The position numbers and the translations under genes were made by a program. Positions 30,485 to 39,181 of a stretch of 64,000 nucleotides of DNA are shown here, piece after piece. Positions within the stretch are counted from its first letter, which is position 1. Every line of letters begins with the position of its first letter. The notes below the pieces were generated by a model. It made no database searches. It saw only the letters and a program-made list of their open reading frames with translations, and was not told where the DNA came from. The DNA comes from Emiliania huxleyi CCMP1516. Taxonomy: Eukaryota; Haptophyta; Isochrysidales; Noelaerhabdaceae. The DNA is taken from the NCBI RefSeq assembly GCF_000372725.1, contig NW_005199770.1:491063-555062 (forward strand). Direction: 5' to 3'.

Positions 30485-31705
30485 ATGTGCCCGCTGCTAC
30501 CCGTGCTCGCGACGCTCGCCAGCGTGGACCCGACTGACCACACATCGTGGCCGCAGCTCGACGTGTGCTCTGACCAATCGCAGGGCAGCCTGTTCTATGC
30601 GCTGCGGCACATCGGCCTGCAGGGTCGCGCGCAGGCCGTGGTTGGGCCGATGCAGGACGACGAGGCTCTGCTGCTGTTTGCGCTCACCCGTGCCGCCGGG
30701 GTCAATCGCGCGCTCGAGCTGGGAGGGCTCGGAGGCTTCTCCGCGAGGACACTGCTCGAGGCGGTGCAGTGCACGCGACAGCCGGCCGTCTACACGGTGG
30801 ACCTGGCGCCGGTGCCGGTGCTCGGCCGCCACCACAGGGTGCTGCAGAAGGGAGCCGAGCAGGTTAGAGTTTGCATGGTCCTGCTCCCTGCTGCGCGCCG
30901 GCTGCTCGAGCCGCGCGCCTCTCCCACGCCCAACAGGTGACGGCGGCAGACTTGGGCGGCGAGCCGTTTGGCCTGTTGGTGCTCGACTGCCACCACTACC
31001 CGGCGACAAAGCAGCTTCTCAAGAATGTGCTCCGCTGGCGGCTGCTCCGCCGCGACGGCGCGCTCTCTCGACGACACCGGCCGTGTCCACGGACACGTCG
31101 ACTGCACGTCCATGACCCGTCCATGACACATGCCGCAGGCATGCTCTTCCTGCACGACACGGGCCGGCACTCCAGACTAGATGCACGACACAGGCTCCCG
31201 CCACCGTCTCTGGACTCTACTTGGCGGCCGCCACGCCGACCATGCGCGACATTACAACGCCGTGTGTGGCCCGATGTGGCCACCGGAGGTCAGTGCCGTC
31301 TACCGCGGCCCCTGCGTGCCGGCCCTTGCATGTCCCCCTCCCTCCGCGCCACCGCGCAGGCACCCCGCGGGCGGCGCAAACTCGAGCGGGGTGATCCACC
31401 AGCCGGTGGAGAGGCTGATCGCCATGTGGCTCGAGCGGTACGACTGCGCCGCCTCGTGGCAGAGGCTGGTCGTGCACGACGACGACGGCCACGGCGCCAC
31501 CCCAACCAGGCACGGCGTGACCGTGCTGCAGCGCAAGGTCTCCCTGGCGGTGCCGCAGCGCGTGTGCCAGCAGGGCGCGCACGGCTTCGGGGGCACGGGG
31601 CCCGAGTCGGTGCGCGAGTGCCTGCGGGTGCAGACTCGGCACCAGTGCTCACGGCAGGCAGCCAGAGGCTACGACGCCGACGACATAGCGGATGACTTTG
31701 AGTAG
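30485..31705 (+). CDS. SAM-dependent methyltransferase-like protein, multi-exon
   Basis: The first exon from ATG 30485 holds a Rossmann motif I (VNRALELGGLGGFSARTLLE) and motif II (PAVYTVDLAPVPV). The second (after an acceptor near 30940) holds FGLLVLDCHHYPATKQLLKN, the usual motif IV Asp. The third carries GMLFLHDTGRHS. The last carries VIHQPVERLIAMWLERYDCA, ends with an acidic tail (YDADDIADDFE) and stops at 31703. The layout is that of class I methyltransferases of the Methyltransf_24 type. Introns are near 30866-30940, 31060-31138 and 31180-31370, with exact ends unsure. The substrate is unknown. Confidence 0.65.
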
Positions 31706-32003
31706 GGGGAGGATGTCCGGAAAAGGTCCTGCCCGGAATGCGGAAACGGATGTCTCAGTGTACACGTAACACAACCACCATGCCCATGGGACTTGACTGT
31801 CGACACGCTCCTAGACACCACCGCTTTTGTCGGGGTACGTGAGCATCATGTGAACTATATCGTCCATCGAACAAAAGACATTCCGAGAAGCGAGATTGGA
31901 GAAAAGGTGAAAAAGCAGAAAAGGCGATACTCCCATCCTTCTCCGAGGAGCGAGGTGGACGATAGAGAGGAATCCTATTGCAATCAATAATGATAAGACC
32001 AAG

Positions 32004-32162
32004 TACTTGGAGCACTTGGAGTGCAGTCGGTAACCTCACATCCAGGGCCGGGGAGCTCAGAAGCGCACCCAGCGGGCCGGATGATCGGCATCGGGTTACG
32101 GGCTAGAGAGCCCTGACCCCTAGGGGGGTGCGCGTTCGCAGGGAAAGGGCCATAAAGTAAAG
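32004..32162 (+). repeat. Dispersed repeat family B, copy
   Basis: CTTGGAGCACTTGGAGTGCA, CCAGGGCCGGGGAGCTCAGA and ATCGGGTTACGGGCTAGAGA, ending AGGGCCATAAAGTAAA. It lies between the methyltransferase and peroxiredoxin genes. Confidence 0.88.
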
Positions 32163-32393
32163 CGCGCGCATTCTTTTCCTTGTTTGGATTTTGGCGGCGC
32201 TCAGAGCTTGAGTGTGCTGTCTCGGAGATACATGGGCGTGACAGCCACCGCCCTCCTCGTCCTCGCGGCGGGGATTCGCGACGAGGAAAGCCATCACCGC
32301 CCTCGCGGCCCTCCGCGACACAGGCGACCGGTTTCGTGTCGACGCTACTGAAGCTCTGCCTCTAAATCAAGCCCGCTTTGCTCTAGGCACTCC

Positions 32394-32846
32394 ATGCTCC
32401 GAGTCGGCGACCCGGCGCCCGATTTCTCCGCCACCTCGCACACGGGTGCCACGGTCTCGCTCAGCGACTACAGAGGTAAAAAGTTGATGCTGTGGTTCTA
32501 CCCGCGCGCCGGCACTGGCGGGTGAACCGCAGAGGGGCGGGCGTTCGAGAGCCTGCGCTCCGAGTTTGCGACGCACAACATTGCCATCGCGGGCTGCTCG
32601 AACGACCCGGTCGACGCAAACCTGAAGTTTGCAAGCGGCAACCACTTTGATTTTCCGCTGTTGAGCGACACAAAGATGGCGGTCGCGGTCGCCTACGGAG
32701 CGGCCGACTCTCGCACCGCGAAAAAGGCGCGACGCATCGCCGTCCTCATAAACGAGGATGGGCGAGTGGCGAGGATCTACGACCCCGCCGGCACGGCAGA
32801 CTTCCCGGCTAAAGTCCTCGCTGACGTCAAGAAGGACGAGCTGTAG
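32394..32846 (+). CDS. Peroxiredoxin (PrxQ/BCP type) with TGA at the peroxidatic cysteine: selenoprotein candidate
   Basis: The frame from ATG 32394 to TAG 32844 encodes 150 residues with a single internal TGA at codon 44 (32523-32525). Before it: MLRVGDPAPDFSATSHTG and KLMLWFYPRAGTGG. After it: TAEGRAFESLRSEFATHNI, IAGCSNDP, FDFPLLSDTKMAVAVAYGA. This is a complete thioredoxin-fold peroxiredoxin. In PrxQ/BCP proteins the segment FYPKADTPGCT carries the peroxidatic Cys, and TGA stands exactly at that Cys, so selenocysteine is the natural reading. No cysteine follows at +5, so it would work as a 1-Sec enzyme unless Cys about 65 helps. The C-terminus is KKDEL, an ER-retention signal if the protein enters the ER. 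An upstream ATG at 32232 begins a signal-like MGVTATALLVLAAG, and CTCTAG before 32387 could be an acceptor, but that first exon is not proven. A SECIS-like fold lies 47 bases after the stop. Confidence 0.82.
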
Positions 32847-32892
32847 CTGCGTGCCCGCGCGAGGCATTGACCCGTGCCGTCCAGCGCCGGTG

Positions 32893-32994
32893 TGCGCGCT
32901 TGCAAATGATGGCTGCCGCCTGCAAACTTGAGGTTTCCTCCTCGTCGCGAGAGAGGGGCCGCAGGCGTGACGCCGGACGGCACAGCAAGCGCAC
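32893..32994 (+). promoter_or_regulatory. Candidate SECIS element in the 3' UTR
   Basis: The outer helix GCGCTTGC (32896-32903) pairs perfectly with GCAAGCGC (32985-32992). Inside it ATGA (32906-32909) faces TGA (32968-32970), the SECIS quartet. A 12-position helix between them (TGGCTGCCGCCT against GGGGCCGCAGGCG, with two mismatches and wobbles) leads to an unpaired AAA at 32924-32926. The spacing from ATGA to AAA is 14 bases, slightly longer than usual. The apical part has room for the usual loop. SECIS elements recruit SBP2 and EFSec to decode UGA as selenocysteine. Confidence 0.55.
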
Positions 32995-33203
32995 ACCCGA
33001 CGCACGGACCACGGGCACTTCACCCCATGGCGCATCTGGGGGCACACGGTGTGTAATTCATAGTTAGTCGTCTGAAGAGTGAAGTGGGGGGAGGGGATGT
33101 GATTCAATATATGTGTGTGCGTCATGGGTGTAAAGGCCCTGGAGTCGCCAATCAACCAGTGCACGTAAAACACTACTGACGAAGTCTGCGAGTCTCTCCG
33201 AAG

Positions 33204-33885
33204 TCAGCGCGCGTACTTTCTGTGGTGATAGTACTTTGGCCTGCTGTCCAGCCTCACATGCAGCCACGGCACTCCGCTTCCCTCCGTGCTCAGCCACACG
33301 GGCGGGGCAGACGCGGCCGCGCCGCCGAGCATCCCGTGTAGCGCCTCGCCAACCGCCTGCCAGACCGCCACGCGCTGGCTCTCGGGCGCGGCGCGGCAAA
33401 AGGCGGCGAGGTGACCGTACGCCGCGCGCGCCGCTCCCGGCGCTAGCTTCGGGTCGCCTATAAGAGCCGCAGCAAAATGTGAGCTGTGCGTTGAGGTCCC
33501 GCTATGAGTGAAGCGTGCCTGTCGGCGCCACGAGCGTCGCGTCACCGCCTAGGTTTGCAAATGTGACCGCGCCCACACCGCTGCGACCGATGTGCTCTGC
33601 AAAATCGGAAGGGTCGGCGCGTGCAAAGCCGTGCGCTTGCACCAGCACAAATTCAAAGGGATCGGCCGCCGAGGCCGCGGCGAGGGGCGGACACTCAAAG
33701 TAGAAGGAGTCGAAGGGGCAAGCCGCCAGGACGGCCGTGAAAAAGAGAGTGAATGCGGCATCCGTGCGCCAGAGAGCGATCACTTCCTCCCACCGCAGGG
33801 CAGCGCCGCCCCGGTGCGAGATGACTTGGCGTTGCGTGCGACTGCCGAGCTGCTCGGCGACGGCGACAAAGCGCTCGTCCTCCAT
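33204..33885 (-). CDS. DUF6940-like protein, two exons
   Basis: Exon 1 starts at ATG 33885. It includes MEDERFVAVAEQLGSRTQRQ, LRWEEVIALWRTDAAFTLFF, LAACPFDSFYFECPP and VTFANLGGDATLVAP. After an intron ending CTTATAG near 33460, exon 2 carries DPKLAPGAARAAYGHLAAFC and finishes with VPWLHVRLDSRPKYYHHRKY. The WLHVRLDSRPKYY block and the LGGDA/AP block are, as I recall, typical of the uncharacterised DUF6940 family of algae, bacteria and giant viruses. The reaction is unknown. The upstream (right) side is rich in dispersed repeats. Confidence 0.65.
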
Positions 33886-34173
33886 ATGTGTATGTGTGTG
33901 TGTGTGTCGATTCGCACGAAAAAGAGCGCCAAAAAGAATTTCCCGCCCCGTCCCTCCCTTGGGTTGTTCGTTTCTTTATTTCTTTTTATGATTTTGCGAG
34001 TAAATCACAACCGGACCCCCGACGCAGGAGAGAGAACGACGAGAGTGGGAAGAACGCGAGGTGGCATGAAGGTCGCTGCGAGAATTGGTGAGAAACTGTG
34101 AAGAATCTCTTCTTGTTGAGATAGGTCATAGGAAGAGGTAGACGCCCGAGGGTTGGCGACGGCTAGCACCACA

Positions 34174-34245
34174 CCTCTCTCCTCAAAATCCCTGTGTGGT
34201 GGCGGCGAGACGGCGTGCCGTCCTCCCATCCGTCCCTTGGTTTCT
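34174..34245 (-). repeat. Dispersed repeat family A, reverse copy
   Basis: CTCCTCAAAATCCCTGTGTG, GTGGCGGCGAGACGGCGTGC and CGTCCTCCCATCCGTCCCTT is the reverse complement of the element at 11795-11881, with a small insertion. Confidence 0.85.
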
Positions 34246-34258
34246 TGAGCACTTGTGA

Positions 34259-34300
34259 CTTGAGCACTGGATAGGGTCGATTCCGCGTGGTACGGGACCC
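34259..34300 (+). repeat. 40-base direct repeat, copy 1
   Basis: GAGCACTGGATAGGGTCGAT then TCCGCGTGGTACGGGACCCC recurs at 34509-34550 with one difference. It includes GGGTCGATTCC, close to a Pol III B-box (GGTTCGANTCC), which hints at a tRNA-derived SINE, but no A-box was found. Confidence 0.8.
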
Positions 34301-34457
34301 CTCGATCGTCTCGCCCTCCCTCACTGGAGTGTTCATGGTTTCTTGTTTTCTTTCTTTCTTTTCCCCCGACGCAAGCACAGACAGTCGAGAAACAGCAACG
34401 ACAGGCAGAAGACAGAAGTCAGCACTGGGTCCCAGGAAGGACTTTTCTAGGCACGGG

Positions 34458-34477
34458 ACTGGCGCGCACTGGCACTA
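34458..34477 (+). repeat. Dispersed 20-mer, copy 2
   Basis: Exact copy of ACTGGCGCGCACTGGCACTA, preceded by GGCACGGG as at 4500. Confidence 0.85.
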
Positions 34478-34508
34478 ACATACACCACGGGGAGCCACCT
34501 CGAGCACT

Positions 34509-34550
34509 TGAGCACTGGATAGGGTCGATTCCGCATGGTACGGGACCCCA
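34509..34550 (+). repeat. 40-base direct repeat, copy 2
   Basis: Second copy of the B-box-bearing sequence at 34259-34300. Confidence 0.8.
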
Positions 34551-34649
34551 AGTATGCGTCTCCTGAGGACGGCGAGCCAGTCCCGTGCCTATATAGTGTC
34601 GTGAGAAAAAGAATTACAAGAATTATAAACCCCTCTCAGTTCGTTGGCA

Positions 34650-34820
34650 GCCTCACTTCCAGGGCCGGGGAGCTAAGTCCAAGAAGCGCACCCAAGCGGG
34701 CCAGATGCTCGGGATCGGGTTACGGGCTAGAGAGCCCTAGCCCTGTGGGGGGACGGGTGCGCGTTCCCTCGGCGTTCGCAGGGAAAGGGCCATAAAGTAA
34801 ACACGGGTCTCCGAGGGTTG
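34650..34820 (+). repeat. Dispersed repeat family B, copy
   Basis: CTCACTTCCAGGGCCGGGGA, GATCGGGTTACGGGCTAGAG and AGGGCCATAAAGTAAACACG, ending TCCGAGGGTTGG. Another copy follows directly in tandem. Confidence 0.88.
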
Positions 34821-34821
34821 G

Positions 34822-34962
34822 CTCCTTGGGGCACTTGGGGCACTTGGAGTGCAGTCATCAACCGCACGCCCAGGACCGGGGAGCTTAAGAAGCGCACCCA
34901 GTTGGCCAGACGATTGGTATCGGGTTACGGGCTAGAGAGCCCTAGCCCTGGGGGGTGCGCGG
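34822..34962 (+). repeat. Dispersed repeat family B, tandem copy
   Basis: GGGGCACTTGGAGTGCAGTC, CCCAGGACCGGGGAGCTTAA and GTATCGGGTTACGGGCTAGA, then a change into family A-like sequence (CTTGGGTTGTCTGTTTTCTT). Confidence 0.88.
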
Positions 34963-35040
34963 TCTTGGGTTGTCTGTTTTCTTTCTTTCTTTCTGTCTTT
35001 TCTTCCAGCTTTTCCTCTTACACGACACTGGGGGCATGGG

Positions 35041-35060
35041 ACTGGCGCGCACTGGCACTA
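35041..35060 (+). repeat. Dispersed 20-mer, copy 3
   Basis: Exact copy of ACTGGCGCGCACTGGCACTA, followed by ACACTTGAC. Confidence 0.85.
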
Positions 35061-35236
35061 ACACTTGACAAAAAGAATTTCGAATTCTCTGTCAGCAGTC
35101 CACCTCCGGGTATTCGTAAGGACGCGGAAAAGCGGAGGGACGCATGCGTCCCCGTCTAAGTCGCAAGGGACGAACCCATGTCTAAGTCGCAAGGGACAGA
35201 ACCCAGCCACACAGCCTCGAGCCCACAGCCTCAGGG

Positions 35237-35548
35237 ATGCCACCGAAGTCTGGCACCGTGGTGTGCGACGGCGAGAAGTGTGTGATCGGCAACTACAAGC
35301 CGACTAAAGATGGCACAGCCCATGAGCGTCTTGCAAAGGCTGCAGGCATGGATAAGCCGAAAGTGGCGGGTTCCATCAAACCCGACGGCCGCGTTGCGTT
35401 GAGGTCGGAGTCGATCAACCGTACCAACGGACTGGGCTGTGATGCTGCTGGAACGAAGCTTGGCCAATGGGCAGAAATGAAAATGGCCCTTGGCGATGTC
35501 GAGGGCGTCAAAGAGTACAAGAGGAAGAGCCGGCGCTCCCGCACCTGA
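35237..35548 (+). CDS. Small hypothetical protein
   Basis: A 103-residue frame from ATG 35237. It is hydrophilic and Lys-rich, with balanced composition (GTVVCDGEKCVIGNYKPTKD, LAKAAGMDKPKVAGSIKPDG) and a basic end (VKEYKRKSRRSRT). It shows no membrane span and no known motif. The composition is much less Arg/Pro-biased than shadow frames, which supports a real gene. Confidence 0.5.
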   Translation: MPPKSGTVVCDGEKCVIGNYKPTKDGTAHERLAKAAGMDKPKVAGSIKPDGRVALRSESINRTNGLGCDAAGTKLGQWAEMKMALGDVEGVKEYKRKSRRSRT

Positions 35549-35829
35549 TGCATCACACACGCCGAGCGAGCGTGGTGTGGGCGCGAGAAAGCTCCCCGCC
35601 GTTCATAGATAGGAGAGCGCCGTTCATAGACACTGTGTCGAGAGCCGATGCGTGAGGTGTTTTCATACACGCTAGTCCGCTAGCCGGCGGCGGTCGGGTT
35701 CCTGGTTTCATGCATGATTTGGAGGGCGGCCCGCGGGCGCCGACGGAGACGTCGAGGAAGAATCAATGTCCAAAAGCTCACCGATGTTTTCGCCCACTTT
35801 GTCGTTTTGCAGACTTTCTAACAAGCACC

Positions 35830-36194
35830 TCACTCAGCCGGCAGCGCGCGCAGAACCCGGAATGGCGCCGCCGCATTGCCGGGATTGTACTCGAGGAGAG
35901 GCAGGGGGAGCCCGTTGGCGACGCTAGCGGCGTCCTGCACGGCGCGAGCCAGCGCAAAAGTGACACGGCTTGCCCGCGAATCAATCGCGACCGCCTGGAC
36001 AAAGTGCGCAAGCGCCGCTCTTGCTCCCCACCCTCCGTCTCGCCACACACGTCGAGAACGAGCTCGTTGTAACCCCAAAAGCCATCCGAGTGATCCAAGC
36101 AGGTCTCGAGCGGGACGTCCCGCAGAGCATTGGGCCTGCACCCAGGAGTGCAGTGCACGTCAACTAGTTGCTCCCGCCGTCGTGCGGGTAGCAA
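35830..36194 (-). CDS. Hypothetical protein, 5' end not found
   Basis: Two pieces join through a clean 56-nt intron, 36050 down to 35995 (GTGTGTGG...TTGTCCAG), in phase 0. The upstream piece reads DVHCTPGCRPNALRDVPLET, CLDHSDGFWGYNELVLD. The downstream piece reads AVAIDSRASRVTFALARAVQ, LPLPLLEYNPGNAAAPFRVL and ends at the stop near 35830. No ATG was found in the upstream frame, so a further 5' exon is likely. No family is recognised. Confidence 0.45.
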
Positions 36195-36374
36195 CAGTTC
36201 TTCCGCTCCAGCGCAGCGGCCCGGCGGAGGACGACTCGAGCATCGGCATGTATGTGTACTCGATCATCTGCTCACCGATCCGGCGCAAGGCTGGACCCAT
36301 GATCCCGCTTCTGAAGATCACACCGGGTCTGTACGTCCCTTGATGCAGGTAGTTATTATGCTCACGATGGTCCT

Positions 36375-36422
36375 CCCATTTGGCTGGGTTCGGGCTGTCT
36401 GTTTTCTTTCTTTCTTTCTGCA
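36375..36422 (-). repeat. Family A fragment, reverse
   Basis: TCCTCCCATTTGGCTGGGTT, then CTGTCTGTTTTCTTTCTTTC. Confidence 0.6.
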
Positions 36423-36725
36423 GGGGATGGTTGTCGTTTGTGAGTTTGTGTGATTATGTCAAAAGGTAAAAGCCACACCAACGAATATCAAAGCCCTCGG
36501 CTGAAGAAAAGGAGACGCGGCACTCGAACGCGGCACCGGCACGAACGAGGGCCACCACCAGTGCGCAGTGGCAGAGAGAGCAATATTAAAAGGCTGCTCC
36601 GCCCGCCGCACCGACCTCAAGCGGCTAGCGGTAAGCGACCTTTCGAAAACAAGCACCTCAAGCCAACGCAAGCTGCTCCGCCCGCCGCACCGCCCGCGAG
36701 CCCGCGACCCAGGCAGGCCACTTTG

Positions 36726-37036
36726 TCTGAGCCCTGGCTGTCAGGCTGTCAGGTGCTGTCAGGTGATCTGTCGGGCTGTCGGGCGCAGCTGTCAGGCATT
36801 GTCAGGTGCCTCTGTCAGACCAGCTGTCAGGTGCTGTCAGTGCTGTCAGGTGCTGTCGGGTGCGTGTCTGACAGTCGAGGTGCTCTGTAGCTGTCGGGTG
36901 CTGTCGGAGCTGTCGGGTGTTGCTGTCAGACGCTGTCGGAGCTGTCAGAGCTGTCAGGCTGCTGCTGCTGTCAGACGTTGGGCTGTTGCTGTCAGGTGCT
37001 GTCAGGTGGTGCTGTCGGGGTGCTGTCAGGCTCTGA
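36726..37036. repeat. CTGTCAGG/GTGCTGTCGGG minisatellite, array 1
   Basis: More than 20 drifting copies of CTGTCAG or CTGTCGG spaced by GTG, GCT or a few other bases fill about 310 bases. Confidence 0.9.
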
Positions 37037-37447
37037 CACACACCAGCCACACTTATGGCGCTATCAAGAGGAGACCAGCAGGACTCTACTACACATACTC
37101 TCAGCCTCTCCTCCTACACGGCGTGATCACGCCGGCGGCGGCGGCCGCCTGGGGAGCGCGCATATGGCGGCGCAGGCGCAGGCGGCGGCGGCGGCAAAGA
37201 CGGCGGCGGCCACCCCCACCCAGACGCCGTAGGCATATGACTGTAGGGCCCCAGAAGGCTAGCTGGTAGCTCCATTTGTAGTAGCACAGCCGCCGGTGCT
37301 AGAGAGGGGTCCCCGCAGACGCGCAGAGGTGTGGGACGCGGACGGGAGGGTTGAGAGAGAGACCCATGACCATCCCATGACTACGTCTTTGCATGTAATA
37401 GTTTTGTTATACCCTCATGGGGCACAAGAAAGAGGCTCTACGGGGTC

Positions 37448-37726
37448 TGACTGTGTACGGTCTGTGCTGCTGTCGGGCTGTCAGCGCTGCTGTCAGGCCA
37501 CTGTGTGCTGTCGGGCTGCGGCTGGTCGGGCAGCTGTCAGGCTGTCACGTTAGGGCCTGACAGCGACGGAGCACCTCGACCGTCAGACTCTGCTGTCAGG
37601 CTGTCAGATACGTGCTGTCAGACTGTCGGAGAAAGTGCTGTCAGCGCTGTCAGGCTGTCGGGCACTGTCAGGCGCTGTCCGGGGTTTGCTGTCAGGCTGT
37701 CAGACCAGCCAGGGCTCAGCACTTTG
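37448..37726. repeat. CTGTCAGG minisatellite, array 2
   Basis: A second array of the same core in the same orientation, 410 bases further on. CCAGCCAGGGCTCAGC at its far end mirrors CTGAGCCCTGGCTG at the start of array 1 (about 36728-36742), so the two arrays are bracketed by an inverted repeat. Confidence 0.85.
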
Positions 37727-38000
37727 TCAGCCTCCCACTTTTCGCTTGCTTGACTGAGATCGATCGCAAAGGAGCGAAGCTAAACCTGGCACAAATCAGG
37801 AACAAGATTGCGCACGACGCGCCTTTTGTGCAAGACTCGATGGCTCAAGGGAGAGACCACCTGAACAAACCCAAGTAGACGGGTGACACTGACCGGTCCG
37901 ACCCGGTGAGAGCTCAGACACACGAGCAAGGGGGGGGACAAGCGTAAAAAGGGACGGAAGCCGAGAGCGCTCGCAAAGAGGACGCGGCGGCGGCCGGCCA

Positions 38001-38965
38001 ATGGCCACATCATCAGCATCACCGCTCGCGCCACCGCCCTCTCCCGCCGGCCCGCCGCCTCTGGCGATCCGCGACGGCGCCGCCCGCGACCGCGACCTCG
38101 GCGGCGATCGACTGCAGAATGACACGCCGCCCATGCTGCTCGGTTCGCCGCCGCTGGCTACCCGCGATGGCTCCGCGATGCAGCTCGGCGGAGGACAACT
38201 GGAGATGGACGAGATGGATGAGGAGGGAAGAACCCGCCACCACGCGCGGATGTGCGCCGCCCCCCTCCCTCTCCCACCCCAGCCCACCGCTGCCGTGTCT
38301 CGGAATGAGGAAGCCGGTCTGAACCGACAGCCAGCGCCACTACGCGTGGGCCCGAGCGTACGAGTTCTCAGTACAAAAGACCGGGTTTATCTCTCAAAAC
38401 GTCCTCCCCAACCGTCACCCGGCCCTTCTCTCCGCCCGCGTGTTTTTATGTTGACATGCGCGGGGCCCATCGGGGTGCACGCGTGCAGGCTGAACAACGG
38501 GCTCGCGCTCGCCTCTCAGAAGGTTCAGACGCCAGACAATCTGGAGATGGACGAGATGGATGAGGAGGAAAGAACCCGCCACCTCCGCAGGCTCCGCAAG
38601 CGGGGAGTGGACTCCAATTTTCCGGCCCCACCGCCTCTGGAGTTTTCCCGGCGTTGCAACGGCACGTGCCGAAAGGACCGGACCGTCCCCATCATGCCTG
38701 GGGAACCAGGCCGCGGCCGAATGCACGTCTTCCCCAGTCTGCCGCCACGGCGCATTGCTGGCTGCCTCGAGGGCCCGGAGCTCGAGGCCGCACGGGCGGA
38801 AAATGGCATGCTCTGGACAAGACCGACGAGCGGGAGGCGATGCGCCGCGCCCGCAACCTTGCAATGAGTCGCTCAGCGCCGCGTCGCGAGGGTGACTCCG
38901 CACGCCGAGCCAAGGCGCGGCGCGAGAAGAGAGACAGAGAGAGAGCTTTTAGCAATAACATTTAA
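38001..38965 (+). CDS. Hypothetical protein with a duplicated segment
   Basis: The frame from ATG 38001 (Pro/Ala-rich) contains LEMDEMDEEGRTRH and, 114 codons later, LEMDEMDEEERTRH. The underlying 42-base DNA repeat (38200-38242 and 38542-38584) is nearly exact. After it the last exon probably shifts frame: DKTDEREAMRRARNLAMSRS, then a basic helix (RRAKARREKRDRERAF), ending at 38963. The duplicated segment and the frame change suggest introns. No domain is recognised. Confidence 0.4.
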
Positions 38966-39181
38966 AATCTTGCCGCACACGCCTCCTGCGTCTACTTGGG
39001 TTTGTCCGCGACACATCGCGGGAGATACACGCCCCCTCTGCGCGGCACGGGGTGCCCATCGAATATCACCCCCGCCGGGGCGTGAAATTATCCAAATACT
39101 TTACTCGTCACGACGACGTGGCAAGTCTGAAGAGCCCGAAAGGACGCACGACGCGGCGAACGAACACTCAGCTCTCAGCAC

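Larger units (their letters stand above)
33886..35236. other. Repeat-rich intergenic region
   Basis: There is no gene in about 1.35 kb. It holds reverse family A pieces (33945-33990, 34174-34245, 34962-34998), two family B copies, two exact dispersed 20-mers and two copies of a 40-base direct repeat. It is the densest repeat nest in the window. Confidence 0.7.
36423..38000. other. No supported gene; minisatellite-rich
   Basis: Apart from two CTGTCAG arrays and a GGC-rich patch (37130-37230), no credible frame is seen. The ORFs here are read-through of the repeats. Confidence 0.55.

Noticed and set aside
32523-32533. A tiny GT-AG intron (GTGAACCGCAG) that would remove the TGA in the peroxiredoxin
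   Set aside because: 11 nt is too short to splice and removal would shift the reading frame of the conserved C-terminal part.
38200-38584. A tandem gene duplication behind the repeated LEMDEMDEE segment
   Set aside because: Only about 42 bases are repeated and the flanks differ, so it is a local segment copy, not a duplicated gene.
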